Virus record (IMG/VR): IMGVR_UViG_3300028829_003504
Coordinates: 124,001-188,000 of that record
DNA from: a virus
Length of the DNA: 64,000 nt
Direction: 5' to 3' (one strand)
A program made the position numbers and the translations under genes. How positions within the stretch are numbered: the stretch's first letter is position 1; each line of letters starts with the position of its first letter. Shown piece after piece: positions 26,338-35,595 of the stretch. The notes under the pieces are model-generated. The model searched no databases and was not told where the DNA came from. It saw nothing but the letters and a program-made list of their open reading frames with translations.

Positions 26338-27162
26338 TTATTTGTTATCTCTATGGCAAGCTCGTCTCCACTTGCACCAGCGTTTAAATCTAGGTAACCA
26401 GTTTCGCCAACCACGGCCGGGTTCATACCAAGGGTTGAATACTTTACCTATTAGTTGTTCGTGGATAAGATACCACATTATGTCTCTACTTAACTCAGGA
26501 AGATTGGCGTCTTTGAGGTAGTCGCTTGACGCCCAGGTAAACCAGTTTCCGTCGTCATAATGTAGCTTCCTAATACTTCGTATGTAATCATCCATGTTAA
26601 AGCCAATGCGGCCTAATGTATGTACTAAATTACCCGACTGATGGAAGATAGGGAAATGCCTATAGCCACTGTCATCGATTGCAATTAGCTCTTTAGCATT
26701 ATCAAGGTCGTCACATGTGAAGTCTCGTAACCATTCAAAGAACTGCTGCTCTCGATTAATACCTCCGCCTCCACGTGTTTGCCCAACAACGAAAGGTAAA
26801 GGGTTTTCAATATTAAGCAATTCCATTAAGGCTTCAACTCCTCTACAGGTATCGGCGTTGCTTACCCAACTACTTACTATGATAAATCCAAACTTACCGT
26901 CTGAGGCCAAGGCACATAGATAAGACAAGGATTCAAACTGAACACCTCGAACATCATGCTTACCTATAGCGCCACTGTCAATATACTCCTTGTACTCGAC
27001 CAAGAACTTCTCTATTCTAGGATCTTGCATATTAGGATGATCATATCTTATATGGCTAAGCCAGGTATCGGCAAACACGCCATCAATATCAAGAGCAATA
27101 AATCCTTTATATTGCTTTAAGAATTCTTTGTCATACAGGCTCAGGTATTTAGTGTTACTCAT
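26338..27162 (-). CDS. HAD-superfamily phosphatase-like protein
   Basis: A 274-residue protein from ATG 27162, which has GGGAG at ideal spacing; an upstream ATG at 27192 lacks one. HAD motif I is IALDIDGVFADTW (nucleophile Asp25, acid/base Asp27), motif II is IIVSSW and motif IV IAIDDS. The cap is probably small. The C-terminal 30 residues are Trp/Arg-rich (WRNWLPRFKRWCKWRR), an unusual tail that might bind nucleic acid or membrane. Phage HAD enzymes include nucleotidases and polynucleotide 3'-phosphatases; the substrate here is unknown. Confidence 0.8.
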   Translation of the reverse strand: MSNTKYLSLYDKEFLKQYKGFIALDIDGVFADTWLSHIRYDHPNMQDPRIEKFLVEYKEYIDSGAIGKHDVRGVQFESLSYLCALASDGKFGFIIVSSWVSNADTCRGVEALMELLNIENPLPFVVGQTRGGGGINREQQFFEWLRDFTCDDLDNAKELIAIDDSGYRHFPIFHQSGNLVHTLGRIGFNMDDYIRSIRKLHYDDGNWFTWASSDYLKDANLPELSRDIMWYLIHEQLIGKVFNPWYEPGRGWRNWLPRFKRWCKWRRACHRDNK

Positions 27163-27214
27163 AAAACTCCCATAGTTTAGTATGTCAGTCATTTACAGTT
27201 CAATTAAAGATTGC

Positions 27215-28060
27215 CTATATACGAGATAAAGCACGTATGGCCTCGCGTTCTTGTTTAATGTAATCGTGTTGATTAGTAATAGACTCGGCGGTAAGTTCAC
27301 CTGTATTACGTGCATCGGCAAGCAAGTGCTTATTAAACAAAGGTCCGTACTTAGAATAGTCACTACGATTAGCTCTGTGTATACCCAAAGCGCAATGGTA
27401 ACAGTAATAGGCGTTAGTACCTGCGTTGAAGAACAATGCAGTGCCCGGTAATTGACAAGCGTTAACATTACAGCGACCGCCTAGCTCCCCTTTACCTTCG
27501 AAGTCATCTTGACTAAGACGATACCCAGAAGGAAAACGATTATCTTTTCGTGTCCCAACGGCAACGACATTACCCCGTAGCGATTTAATCGCGTGCATTA
27601 GGGTAGACACGTTGTACAGGCTGTGAACAGTCATACTATTAGACTCATGTATATGTTTCTCCAAGTCTCGTACTGCCAGCCAATCGTTTAACATGGTAGC
27701 ACCCATGTACGAAGATACTTTTGTTTTCCAGTACAGATCCAAAGATCCTACATTGTCCATCGTACGGGCTTGAGCTTTAATCGATGCGTAATTAACAATA
27801 GGTAAATTACCTTCCGAGAGCACTGAGACATTTAACGATAAGGCGCCTAAGTCCAAATCATCTTTCATGAATTCGACTTTACCTGAGTCATATACTTTAA
27901 ATACAACAGGTGATACTCCCATAAGAGTCTTAGGAAACAGTTGGCCAGGATCTTTAATATCAGTAGACTCAAGTAACAGTAAACCTGTAGAGTCGTGCGA
28001 TATAATTCCATCGAACAGTGGTGATAACAAAATGGTGTGAACTAAACAATAAGCTTTCAT
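27215..28060 (-). CDS. Hypothetical protein with C-terminal zinc ribbon
   Basis: A 281-residue protein. Cys197, Cys202, Cys220 and Cys223 (in GGRCNVNACQ and YYCYHCA) form a likely zinc ribbon near the C-terminus, similar in layout to primase or DnaG-type fingers, but no catalytic core is recognised. The N-terminal 190 residues are beta-rich. It ends 52 bp before the HAD-like gene. Confidence 0.7.
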   Translation of the reverse strand: MKAYCLVHTILLSPLFDGIISHDSTGLLLLESTDIKDPGQLFPKTLMGVSPVVFKVYDSGKVEFMKDDLDLGALSLNVSVLSEGNLPIVNYASIKAQARTMDNVGSLDLYWKTKVSSYMGATMLNDWLAVRDLEKHIHESNSMTVHSLYNVSTLMHAIKSLRGNVVAVGTRKDNRFPSGYRLSQDDFEGKGELGGRCNVNACQLPGTALFFNAGTNAYYCYHCALGIHRANRSDYSKYGPLFNKHLLADARNTGELTAESITNQHDYIKQEREAIRALSRI

Positions 28061-28165
28061 TAGGTATTTCCTATAGATAAAAATTAGCGGTGCGATTAGG
28101 TGTAAGCCAGAACAAAGCGTCAGCTAAGATAAGTAAGAATATGTCAGCCTCTCTGGAGACTAAGG

Positions 28166-28966
28166 TTAAGCACTGTCGTTTAACTCGGCAGTGTAATATT
28201 GAATAGTAGGTAGTGTGCCTTTCTTCTTACGTAACCATTTACGTACACGCTCATGCAACTTACCTGTTGTGTTCTTACCTTGTCGATCGGTATCAACTCC
28301 CCAGAATTTCTCTTTGTCCCAGGGGGCTATCTCAACAATAGGCACATCCTCGGTTCCCATAAGCATCTCGCCCATAACTACATTCTGAGAGTACTTGGCT
28401 TTAAGAATCTCAAACATAATAGACTCTTTAACTTCATCCCAATCATCGCGTAATGGACAGCCTGCTTTAGCGCTGCCTTGATAACGGGCATCTTTAGGCT
28501 TTATGCAATTGCGAATCTTAGTGCGATGTTCGGCGCTTTCCGTTTTCATGTACTGGAAGGCCTGTTCAGCACTATAGAACATTATGTATGCGTCGTTCAC
28601 TAAACAATAGACTGGTGCAACGTGCATATTGCTAAAGATTTCATACCCAGGAGTAGTAACCTTACCGAATGTTATTTCATTGTGCTTGAAAGGTTTAGGT
28701 TTAGGTTTAGGTTTACGTAGACCGGGAGCCTTTTTAATCTTAACGTCAGTGTCGTCACGCGTAGAAGATTTCTTTTTCTTAGTAGAGGCTTTTTTGGTCT
28801 CAGGAGATTCGGATTTAGCATCAAGCTTCTCCACAGACGCACGTATGCGTTCTACTGTAAGCTTGCCTGGGATATCAAACTCTCGTAATTCTTTTAAAAG
28901 CTTTAAAGTTGATTTGCCTCGGTAGCCAATCTTACGTAAGGCTGGCATAAGTTTAATTTGAGCCAC
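28166..28966 (-). CDS. NADAR (YbiA-like) ADP-ribose/N-glycosidase domain protein
   Basis: A 266-residue protein starting at GTG 28966 (AGGAG upstream). Residues 95-248 match the NADAR/YbiA fold: EIFSNMHVAP (109-118), FYSAEQAFQYMK (130-141), a GSAKAGC-type turn, DDWDEVK (174-180), a Lys-containing helix, VEIAPWDKEKFWG (211-223) and GKNTTGKLHERVR (230-242). Known members act on riboflavin intermediates (YbiA) or remove ADP-ribose from guanine in DNA when paired with DarT-like toxins. The N-terminal 90 residues are a small helical region and a Lys/Pro linker (KPKPKPKPF). No DarT-like partner lies nearby, so a counter-defence role against host ADP-ribosylation is an attractive inference. Confidence 0.85.
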   Translation of the reverse strand: MAQIKLMPALRKIGYRGKSTLKLLKELREFDIPGKLTVERIRASVEKLDAKSESPETKKASTKKKKSSTRDDTDVKIKKAPGLRKPKPKPKPFKHNEITFGKVTTPGYEIFSNMHVAPVYCLVNDAYIMFYSAEQAFQYMKTESAEHRTKIRNCIKPKDARYQGSAKAGCPLRDDWDEVKESIMFEILKAKYSQNVVMGEMLMGTEDVPIVEIAPWDKEKFWGVDTDRQGKNTTGKLHERVRKWLRKKKGTLPTIQYYTAELNDSA

Positions 28967-29153
28967 AATTGCTCTCCTGTTCTAAGTTCTGTTGCATAAA
29001 TTGAAGTACTGAGCACCGTTTACACTTATGTGCAAGTGTCCAGCCTTCTCCAAAGTCCATTCCGTTAATTGGGTTGTCATCGCTGCAATTAATACGCTCG
29101 TGTTCAGGGAACATGGCATCTAACAGCATTTTATTATTTGTCATAGACATCAT
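28953..29153 (-). CDS. Hypothetical small Cys-containing protein
   Basis: A 66-residue protein overlapping both neighbours slightly (20 and 14 bp). It has a C-x2-C pair (HKCKRCSV) and two further Cys that may bind zinc. The start may be any of three nearby ATGs (29153, 29150, 29144). Not recognised. Confidence 0.6.
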   Translation of the reverse strand: MMSMTNNKMLLDAMFPEHERINCSDDNPINGMDFGEGWTLAHKCKRCSVLQFMQQNLEQESNCGSN

Positions 29154-29907
29154 TCCACTTTTTACCTAATGATCGGACTTCAAGGCCCCGGCTAAACAAG
29201 TCCGTTAAGTAGATGTGTTGATCTTTTGCTTCTTCGATACGGGCCAGGGAGTTTTTCTTTATTTCCTTAATTATGTCAGGAAGTTGCTCCTTAGTTTCAC
29301 CTTTTAGGACTTTACGTCCGTCGGCTTTGTTGTGTAAATTTTTATACAGCGATATAGTTTTATCGGTACTACCTAATATGTAAGAAGCGAGTTCTTCAAG
29401 CTCCTCACCATTCAGTTCCCAACTCTGTATGTGATTAACAAACCAGCGCTCGCCTATTACACGGGAGTCGATAGGAGATAGCTTATTAGGAGTAAGGTGT
29501 CCAGATCTATGTTTAATTATGCACATTCTATTTTCACAGAGAGGGCTACCGCAGACAAGACCCATAGTAGAATCGCAGTTATGATTAGACTGTCCTCCAC
29601 ATAGAGAGCATTTCTCCTCTAGGTGACTGAGGCAAAAGTCCGTACCGTCAATACAAACTTTACCGCAAGTGCCTTGCCAAGCTTCGTCGTAGATGCACGT
29701 TGTATTACGCGTGTATTCAGCAGCACCTAAGTAATGATCTTGATTTACTTTCGGTACGGTAGTCGCAGCTTCGAAGTTGTATGTATGACCTGAGTAAGTT
29801 AAAGATTCAGGCCATTCAGTAAGAGCTTTCTTACTAAAGATAGTAACTACTTTGCCTTCAATACCTGCTGCGTAAAATACGGCAGGGTCTAAGTTAATTT
29901 GAGCCAT
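29134..29907 (-). CDS. Cys-rich zinc-binding protein, 257 aa
   Basis: ATG 29907 with GGAGAAGG upstream is preferred over 29940. The middle third holds ten cysteines (about 71, 81, 85, 92, 100, 103, 111, 119, 124, 129) plus histidines, enough for two or three zinc sites in a B-box or ring-like arrangement. The C-terminal 90 residues are helical and basic. Family unknown; protein or nucleic-acid binding is likely. Confidence 0.7.
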   Translation of the reverse strand: MAQINLDPAVFYAAGIEGKVVTIFSKKALTEWPESLTYSGHTYNFEAATTVPKVNQDHYLGAAEYTRNTTCIYDEAWQGTCGKVCIDGTDFCLSHLEEKCSLCGGQSNHNCDSTMGLVCGSPLCENRMCIIKHRSGHLTPNKLSPIDSRVIGERWFVNHIQSWELNGEELEELASYILGSTDKTISLYKNLHNKADGRKVLKGETKEQLPDIIKEIKKNSLARIEEAKDQHIYLTDLFSRGLEVRSLGKKWNDVYDK

Positions 29908-30295
29908 TAGCCTTCTCCTCGAACTCAGGGAACATAACAATGATGCGACCTTTAACTAAGGAGATAAGATCCTTAATTTCTTCTCCATCCATTTTAAATG
30001 TTTCAGTAAGGTAGCGCTTAGCTCTATCCAGGTTTAGTTCAAAATTACCATATTCTACTATTTGCATTTGCACAGTAGCACTGACCATTGCTCTGTTTCC
30101 GTACTTGCCGTCAATATATGCGTATAGTGCTGCAACCCCTCCGTTATGTAGTATAGAATCATTAAGTCCTGGGTTCGAATCAGGAATATCATTAAGCAGA
30201 GTAGCCACCAGCTTATCTATCGTCATTTCAACGTCAGGTATTATAACCAACATAGACATTTGGTTAAGTGTATTGGTTTGGAATAAGGTACCCAT
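29894..30295 (-). CDS. Hypothetical protein, 133 aa
   Basis: AGGAG precedes ATG 30295. Helical, acidic, no motif recognised. It overlaps the following gene by 14 bp. Confidence 0.7.
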   Translation of the reverse strand: MGTLFQTNTLNQMSMLVIIPDVEMTIDKLVATLLNDIPDSNPGLNDSILHNGGVAALYAYIDGKYGNRAMVSATVQMQIVEYGNFELNLDRAKRYLTETFKMDGEEIKDLISLVKGRIIVMFPEFEEKANGSN

Positions 30296-30304
30296 ATCAA
30301 TCTC

Positions 30305-31609
30305 CTATATATTTGATTTAGAGTAGAGGACAGCTTGATTGTCGTCTTCGGATTCTACTTTCTTGATGAATCCATACGCTTCGAACTTATCAAGTATGTA
30401 GGAACTATGCCAGTTGCTCATTATGTTTGATGCCTTTTCAAATTCATCACTAGTAAATGGGGATTCTAAATTATCTAAGGCTTTAGTCGCCGTTATAATA
30501 ATCTGAAACTCTCTCTTCTGATAGCCTTGAGGATCAATAAATTCTTCCCATACCTTTAAAGAAGTATAACCTCCACGTGGATCTTTTTCAGTAATGTAAT
30601 TAGCTATGTGAGACAGAACGGTGTACCCGTTAGCCATAAGCGTTTCGAGTTCATCGACAAGTAGTTCATCTTCGGTAAACTTACTTTCGTCAGTCTGCTT
30701 AGTACCGCGCCAACGATTATGCTGTTTGTAATCACCGTTATCTATTTCTTGGAAACGAAGACTCATGTAATGGAGAACCTCACTAAGTCCCGGCTTCGTG
30801 GGTTCAGGTATTGTCATAAACGTAATATGGTCAGCCCACTCTGTGCTTACTTTCCGGGCAGAAGGAGTGTAGGCTCTCAGAGTTGAGAGCAGATCAACTC
30901 CAGCACGTTCCCAGAGTTCGATGTCATCCTCGACGTCAATAACGTCTTCCATTAGGTAAACGGCTCTGGCTATATCCTGCTTGTTGTATGCCGCTGCGAC
31001 AAGTTCATCAAACAAATGCTGGAATGAATCATACGCTTTACTAAAGTCCGTAGTCTCGAACTCAACGCCAGCGACTTCTAATATACGGGTCCACTCTTTT
31101 ATCATAGCTATAATGGAATGAGGTACACTATCAGGATTAAGATTAAAGTCAGGTATAGGTGATTCATACACTACAGGCTGAGGTGTTTTAGTTAAGCGAG
31201 TAACAATGTTAACCGAATCTTTAACTACAAGTGGTTGGCATATAACAGATTCCTGAGGTGTGCTAAATAAAGAATCCTGTAACCTTGCTTGCATATCGTT
31301 ACAGAACTTAAGTCCTTTTGGAGATACATGGAATTCGTACTGATAAGGCCTATCTTTGAGAATACCATTGACCGTATAGTCGTTTAATTTAAGGTCAACC
31401 CGTTTAGCCTCCAGATTGTCAATGTGTATTTTACAGGAAGTAATGAGGCCTTCGCTATCAAGTCGTAGTAAAGATTCTAAAGCCTCTCGGTAAGGCGAGT
31501 CAAAGTCGGCTGCGTCTTTCTTATATACAAAGACTAGGTCTTCCAGTACAACGCCTCGAGGTGTTATTGCTAAAAATATTTGCGTATCTTTTAAAGTTAT
31601 ATTGTGCAT
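30305..31609 (-). CDS. Hypothetical protein, 434 aa, possible winged helices
   Basis: AAGGA precedes ATG 31609. The N-terminal 110 residues and the C-terminal 110 residues each show the helix-helix-strand-strand rhythm of winged-helix domains (for example EALESLLRLDSEGLITSCKI and ELETLMANGYTVLSHIANYI). The middle is acidic. This suggests a DNA-binding or protein-interaction regulator, at low confidence. It is placed directly after the UV endonuclease gene. Confidence 0.6.
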   Translation of the reverse strand: MHNITLKDTQIFLAITPRGVVLEDLVFVYKKDAADFDSPYREALESLLRLDSEGLITSCKIHIDNLEAKRVDLKLNDYTVNGILKDRPYQYEFHVSPKGLKFCNDMQARLQDSLFSTPQESVICQPLVVKDSVNIVTRLTKTPQPVVYESPIPDFNLNPDSVPHSIIAMIKEWTRILEVAGVEFETTDFSKAYDSFQHLFDELVAAAYNKQDIARAVYLMEDVIDVEDDIELWERAGVDLLSTLRAYTPSARKVSTEWADHITFMTIPEPTKPGLSEVLHYMSLRFQEIDNGDYKQHNRWRGTKQTDESKFTEDELLVDELETLMANGYTVLSHIANYITEKDPRGGYTSLKVWEEFIDPQGYQKREFQIIITATKALDNLESPFTSDEFEKASNIMSNWHSSYILDKFEAYGFIKKVESEDDNQAVLYSKSNI

Positions 31610-31621
31610 ATCTGTTCCTTA

Positions 31622-32665
31622 TTAAGAATGGGTAATGATTTTTTGTTTTACGGCCTGTAGATAAAGTTGACCGCTAGCTAAGTTTTTGGCCTTGGCCTCA
31701 CACATGATATCGAATTCAGGTAAAAATGAAAGGGCCCAGCTATTCATTCTTTTATTACCGAACAACATACTGTGGGCACGTAGTTTAGTTTTTGGGAAAC
31801 CCATAGAGATAAGTTCGTCAAAGTTGAACATTCTATTTCTAGGTAATCCTAAAGTGTACTGCTCTTTACTATTTGAATAATGGATTGTAGGTCTTTTTCC
31901 ACGCCAACTGTCTTTTATGTACTTTAACCTCCCATCAGTAGATCTTATATATTCACCTTCACTGTTAATCCAATGGTGATGAATATCTAATACCAAGCCA
32001 ATTTTCTTATACAAAGGTAGCAGGTCATCTATACTGGCTCCAAACTCGTCGTTTTCTAAAGTAATAACTCTACGGGCTTCAGGTGACAGTCTGCTATAGG
32101 TCCGTTTAAACTCAGGTATTCCACCCCGACCAGATAGATGCACATTGACCTTCATGTCCAACTTCTTCTTTGCAAAACCTAAATATTTACAAATGTCTAC
32201 ATGATGCTCAAATTCCAATAGGGACGATGATACTACTTCAGGTTTATCGGAAGCTAGAACCGTAAACTGACCTGGATGGAAAGATAACTTAACGTTCAGT
32301 CTACGTGCAAGGTCCCCTACAGGTTTAAGATTATCGGATAGATACTTCTGTACATCGGGTTTATCATAGAACCAAGACCACGTCCTGTGTGTTGCGCCTG
32401 GACATATACTTGAACCTAGGCGCAACATACGTAGTTGTTCTGGGTACTCAGATAACTTGCGTACTAAGTTACGTATGGCTTTACAGTTGTTTTGCATAAT
32501 CTCATATAGACGGTCCTCTGCAATACTCTTGTTTTCATTTAACCATTTTATAGTAGTGCTCTGGAACCTGTAAGGTTTTACCCAACGCTCGGATTCTGCT
32601 TTAGATGAAGCTTGTGCTTCTACATCGGGAGGTAACTCGTACACGCACGCAAATCCAATCTTCAT
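31622..32665 (-). CDS. uvsE: UV damage endonuclease (UvsE/UVDE)
   Basis: A 347-residue TIM-barrel endonuclease that nicks 5' to pyrimidine dimers, starting alternative excision repair. Family signatures are visible: LRLGSSICPG (82-90), LSFHPGQFTVLAS (127-139), VNVHLSGRGG (174-182), TLENDEFG (202-209) and LDIHHHW (226-232), which supply the metal-binding His, Glu and Asp residues. AAGGA precedes ATG 32665. Phage-encoded repair of this kind would help virions damaged by sunlight; T4 solves the same problem with the unrelated DenV. Confidence 0.92.
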   Translation of the reverse strand: MKIGFACVYELPPDVEAQASSKAESERWVKPYRFQSTTIKWLNENKSIAEDRLYEIMQNNCKAIRNLVRKLSEYPEQLRMLRLGSSICPGATHRTWSWFYDKPDVQKYLSDNLKPVGDLARRLNVKLSFHPGQFTVLASDKPEVVSSSLLEFEHHVDICKYLGFAKKKLDMKVNVHLSGRGGIPEFKRTYSRLSPEARRVITLENDEFGASIDDLLPLYKKIGLVLDIHHHWINSEGEYIRSTDGRLKYIKDSWRGKRPTIHYSNSKEQYTLGLPRNRMFNFDELISMGFPKTKLRAHSMLFGNKRMNSWALSFLPEFDIMCEAKAKNLASGQLYLQAVKQKIITHS

Positions 32666-32705
32666 AATAGATATCCTTGTATATAGATTTAATCGCTAGC
32701 TAGGT

Positions 32706-33281
32706 TTAGCTGTAGCGTGGCTTTTTCTTTTTTAGCTTCTTTCTCTTAGGACCCTTCCTTAAATCCTTAACCAACATCTTAGATACCATCTTAAATACGG
32801 CTAGGCTTTCTTCCTCGCCTAGACTCGCAATAGATTCTTGTAACAAGGAACTAACATCTAGTCTATGTTTATGGAGGTCGACCCATTCTCCGTTTTCATC
32901 GCTCCCATAAGAATGTATGCGATGCTTGTACGCAATGTAATGACCGCCGACAGTAGGGTCTATGTCTATAATTACGCGGTCTTCTTCTAGGCTTAAATGG
33001 AAAGCCATAGTTAGTCCTTCAACATCCGTTGTGAATTCCATAGAATCGTCGCCGCACACTGAATCGCTACTGGGGAACAATTCAATTACAGATCGAATAC
33101 TAACTATCAGGTTAGTCCATATAGGCTTAAAATCTCCGGCCACAATAAAAGTATTACGGGTTTTGTGTATCTTACCTAAACTCAACGTATTAATTTTTAC
33201 GGTATCCTTTAAGGAAGTTTCAGGGTTGCTTAATACGGCAAGGATGCTCGTTATTGAAGTTTCTAAGTTTGACGATTTCAT
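32706..33281 (-). CDS. Hypothetical protein with basic tail
   Basis: A 191-residue protein with AAAAGGAAAA upstream. It is beta-rich in the middle and ends in a Lys/Arg tail (DLRKGPKRKKLKKKKPRYS). No family recognised; the tail suggests nucleic-acid contact. Confidence 0.7.
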   Translation of the reverse strand: MKSSNLETSITSILAVLSNPETSLKDTVKINTLSLGKIHKTRNTFIVAGDFKPIWTNLIVSIRSVIELFPSSDSVCGDDSMEFTTDVEGLTMAFHLSLEEDRVIIDIDPTVGGHYIAYKHRIHSYGSDENGEWVDLHKHRLDVSSLLQESIASLGEEESLAVFKMVSKMLVKDLRKGPKRKKLKKKKPRYS

Positions 33282-33293
33282 TTTGTTTTCCTT

Positions 33294-33761
33294 TTAAGAA
33301 TTGATTGACTCTTTAGTAATTATGTCAACAGGTGCAAGTTCGTACTTAACAACACAATCGGTACAGGCATGAATGTGGTTATTAACTTTGCCGTTTAACT
33401 TACCTGCGAAGTGATATAGATTTTCATAATCTTTCAGATTTTCAAAGTTGTAGCCACAGCAGTCACAAGCTAGAGGCTCAGTCGAATTACCATTAGGTAT
33501 AATTACTTCATCTATACAAACGGCAATCGTATTACCTTGAACGTATGCCGCACTAGTTCCTAAGTCCGCTCCAAACGCCTGAACGAAGATGTGCATAGGC
33601 ACGCGATAGAAACCATCGTCGTCAAATGCGAATTCGTCAGTACGGACAGGCGAATCATCTATAAGCTCGACGCCTCTTTTATTAGGTTTGAATCTAACGA
33701 AAGTATTCATGTTTAGCGCAACGTAGGTTCTACTACCTGATACATAAGAGTTGATTTGCAT
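33294..33761 (-). CDS. Hypothetical protein with C-terminal zinc site
   Basis: A 155-residue protein. ACDCCGYNF (about 98-106) and HACTDC (131-136) supply four cysteines for one zinc ion. The N-terminal part is beta-rich. CGGAG precedes ATG 33761. Function unknown. Confidence 0.7.
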   Translation of the reverse strand: MQINSYVSGSRTYVALNMNTFVRFKPNKRGVELIDDSPVRTDEFAFDDDGFYRVPMHIFVQAFGADLGTSAAYVQGNTIAVCIDEVIIPNGNSTEPLACDCCGYNFENLKDYENLYHFAGKLNGKVNNHIHACTDCVVKYELAPVDIITKESINS

Positions 33762-33827
33762 TGTTATCTCCGATAATTAAAGGGCCGCACTTTGATACAT
33801 AGGGCTGCGGAATACCCAAGGTAAATA

Positions 33828-34070
33828 TTAGATAAAAGGCTGTGCTGGAATACCTGCGTACTTTGATATAGCGTCGATAATTTCCATGTCGTCGCAGTCA
33901 ACCACAAGAAGTTTAGGTGGTGCTCCTTGAGGACGAATCTCAATTACAATGACTTCAATAGAAAGTTGCCCTTTCTTGAAACCATATCTTGAAACCGATG
34001 CGTTAGCGCCACATGTCCGCAGTAGCATAGTTAAACTTGAAGCTGGGTTATCGCCTAAACATATTAACAT
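33828..34070 (-). CDS. Hypothetical protein, 80 aa
   Basis: ATG 34070 with AGGAG upstream is chosen over an in-frame ATG at 34151, which would run through the terminator at 34090-34131. Alpha/beta composition ending in YAGIPAQPFI. Not recognised. Confidence 0.7.
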   Translation of the reverse strand: MLICLGDNPASSLTMLLRTCGANASVSRYGFKKGQLSIEVIVIEIRPQGAPPKLLVVDCDDMEIIDAISKYAGIPAQPFI

Positions 34071-34089
34071 TGTTTTCTCCTGGGTGAAT

Positions 34090-34131
34090 AAAAAATGATG
34101 GGTGAATATAAGATGTTCCATTTCACCCATC
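34090..34131 (-). terminator. Rho-independent terminator
   Basis: Minus strand GATGGGTGAA, 15-nt loop, TTCACCCATC, then ATTTTTTATT. It closes the gene ending at 34155. Confidence 0.85.
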
Positions 34132-34154
34132 GAACATCGCAGCAGTCTCAAGTG

Positions 34155-34892
34155 CTACGAAAGTTTAACTGACTCAATTACTTCTTTACCGATAGTGCCA
34201 CTGTTTGCATCAGCCGCTATATCTTTGTGTAGGCGTAGATCCTTTTCGCCGAATGCGAAGATAACTTGAAACTCTTTACGCATGTCCTTTTGTTTCCATT
34301 CGATGTCCAACTCGGAAGGAAAGACAATCTCGGTCTTAGATAAAGAAGGGTAAACCCTAAGCTGTTCGTTTTCGCTTCTAATGTTAGTCGGTTGATTGAA
34401 GTCTACCTTTCTAACAGCGATCAAGTAGACGTTTTGCTGTGCGGCTAACGGTGCGAGTTTCTTGTGGATGAACTCGCACGTAACAGCTCCAGCCATGTTG
34501 TATCTTCCGCAGATACCTACATCAAAGATTGACTTGTCATCATCTTTGATGAAAGTGTTTACGAAAGTCGCACGGCTTGCACCGTAGCCATAAACTTCCA
34601 TTTGTGTAACGTCACCTTTTCTATACACGCTCATAGTGTCTGTGCCTTTGGACCAGAACGGGCGATACTCGCGGTTCGATTCTAGGTCGGCCGAGTAGAT
34701 TCCGTAATGCGCGTAACCATTAGCAGACCCTACAAGCAATACTAAAGCGTTCGTCAGAGGAATAATGTGGCGCGCCACGTTGCGGCCACTATACTCGTCT
34801 TCATCTTTAACGTGAATTGTTATATCTGGGTAGTTACCGCAGTTCGCCCACCAATTGATTGACAACCTAGTAGGTTCGATTAATTTGCTCAT
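34155..34892 (-). CDS. Hypothetical protein, 245 aa
   Basis: ATG 34892 with GGAGAG upstream; it overlaps the previous stop by 4 bp. Beta-rich with many aromatic residues (for example GYAHYGIYSADLESNREYRP). No catalytic motif recognised. It is followed at once by a strong terminator. Confidence 0.7.
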   Translation of the reverse strand: MSKLIEPTRLSINWWANCGNYPDITIHVKDEDEYSGRNVARHIIPLTNALVLLVGSANGYAHYGIYSADLESNREYRPFWSKGTDTMSVYRKGDVTQMEVYGYGASRATFVNTFIKDDDKSIFDVGICGRYNMAGAVTCEFIHKKLAPLAAQQNVYLIAVRKVDFNQPTNIRSENEQLRVYPSLSKTEIVFPSELDIEWKQKDMRKEFQVIFAFGEKDLRLHKDIAADANSGTIGKEVIESVKLS

Positions 34893-35212
34893 TCTTTTTC
34901 TCTCCAAATAGTTAAGTTTGTGGAATCATCAGGTTGACTTTTAAAATTGTGATCTTGGATAGTCGTAGATAACATCTGCAACCCTAGAATACTTTTACCA
35001 GCATAAGGTATTATACCTGTCACGCGTCTGCCTAGTGGAAGACCCAGTACCTCATCCCAACTAGAATAACCTGCAGACTTCGCAAAGGTGTCTGCGGGGT
35101 GCTCGATTTTTACCTCATTAAATGCGTGTTGTTCAGATAGCTTCAATGCGTGGCGAAGTGCAGGAGTCTTATCTAAATCCAACGAGTAATCCAGATTCTG
35201 TGTAAACTTCAT
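34889..35212 (-). CDS. Hypothetical protein, 107 aa
   Basis: AAGGAATT precedes ATG 35212. A short protein with no recognised motif, in an operon with its neighbours (4-bp overlap downstream). Confidence 0.65.
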   Translation of the reverse strand: MKFTQNLDYSLDLDKTPALRHALKLSEQHAFNEVKIEHPADTFAKSAGYSSWDEVLGLPLGRRVTGIIPYAGKSILGLQMLSTTIQDHNFKSQPDDSTNLTIWREKE

Positions 35213-35223
35213 TATTTAATTCC

Positions 35224-35577
35224 TTATTTGAATAAGCTTTCGGCCAAGTCAGGTTCGTCTGAGTTTTTAACTGCCCAGATAATTTGAGCTTTCAACGCTT
35301 CAAAGAATTCGTTTTTCTTAGTGTGCCATTCACGGCGATCACTATCGTAGTCTTTAGGTGAAAAGAACTCTCTTACAATTAAAGCTTCAAGCATCGAAAC
35401 TTGTGCGGTCTCCAGGGCTTGAGTAGTTTCCCATATATGTATATAAGCCTTGCTGTTGACATAATCATGTAAGCCTATTGACATACCGCCTACGTCAACA
35501 ATTAAACGTTGCATTTCCATAATGGCCGGAACAAGGTGAGGTTGTTGGTTAAGAAAGTTCTTAGGCAATTCTTTCAT
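35224..35577 (-). CDS. Hypothetical helical protein, 117 aa
   Basis: CGGAG precedes ATG 35577. Almost entirely helical. Not recognised. Confidence 0.65.
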   Translation of the reverse strand: MKELPKNFLNQQPHLVPAIMEMQRLIVDVGGMSIGLHDYVNSKAYIHIWETTQALETAQVSMLEALIVREFFSPKDYDSDRREWHTKKNEFFEALKAQIIWAVKNSDEPDLAESLFK

Positions 35578-35595
35578 TAGTTAATCTCCGTTGCT

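Noticed and set aside
27192-27200. AACTGTAAATG copy read as the start of the HAD-like gene
   Set aside because: The ATG at 27162 has a proper GGGAG site, so the upstream ATG is probably part of the recurring element only.
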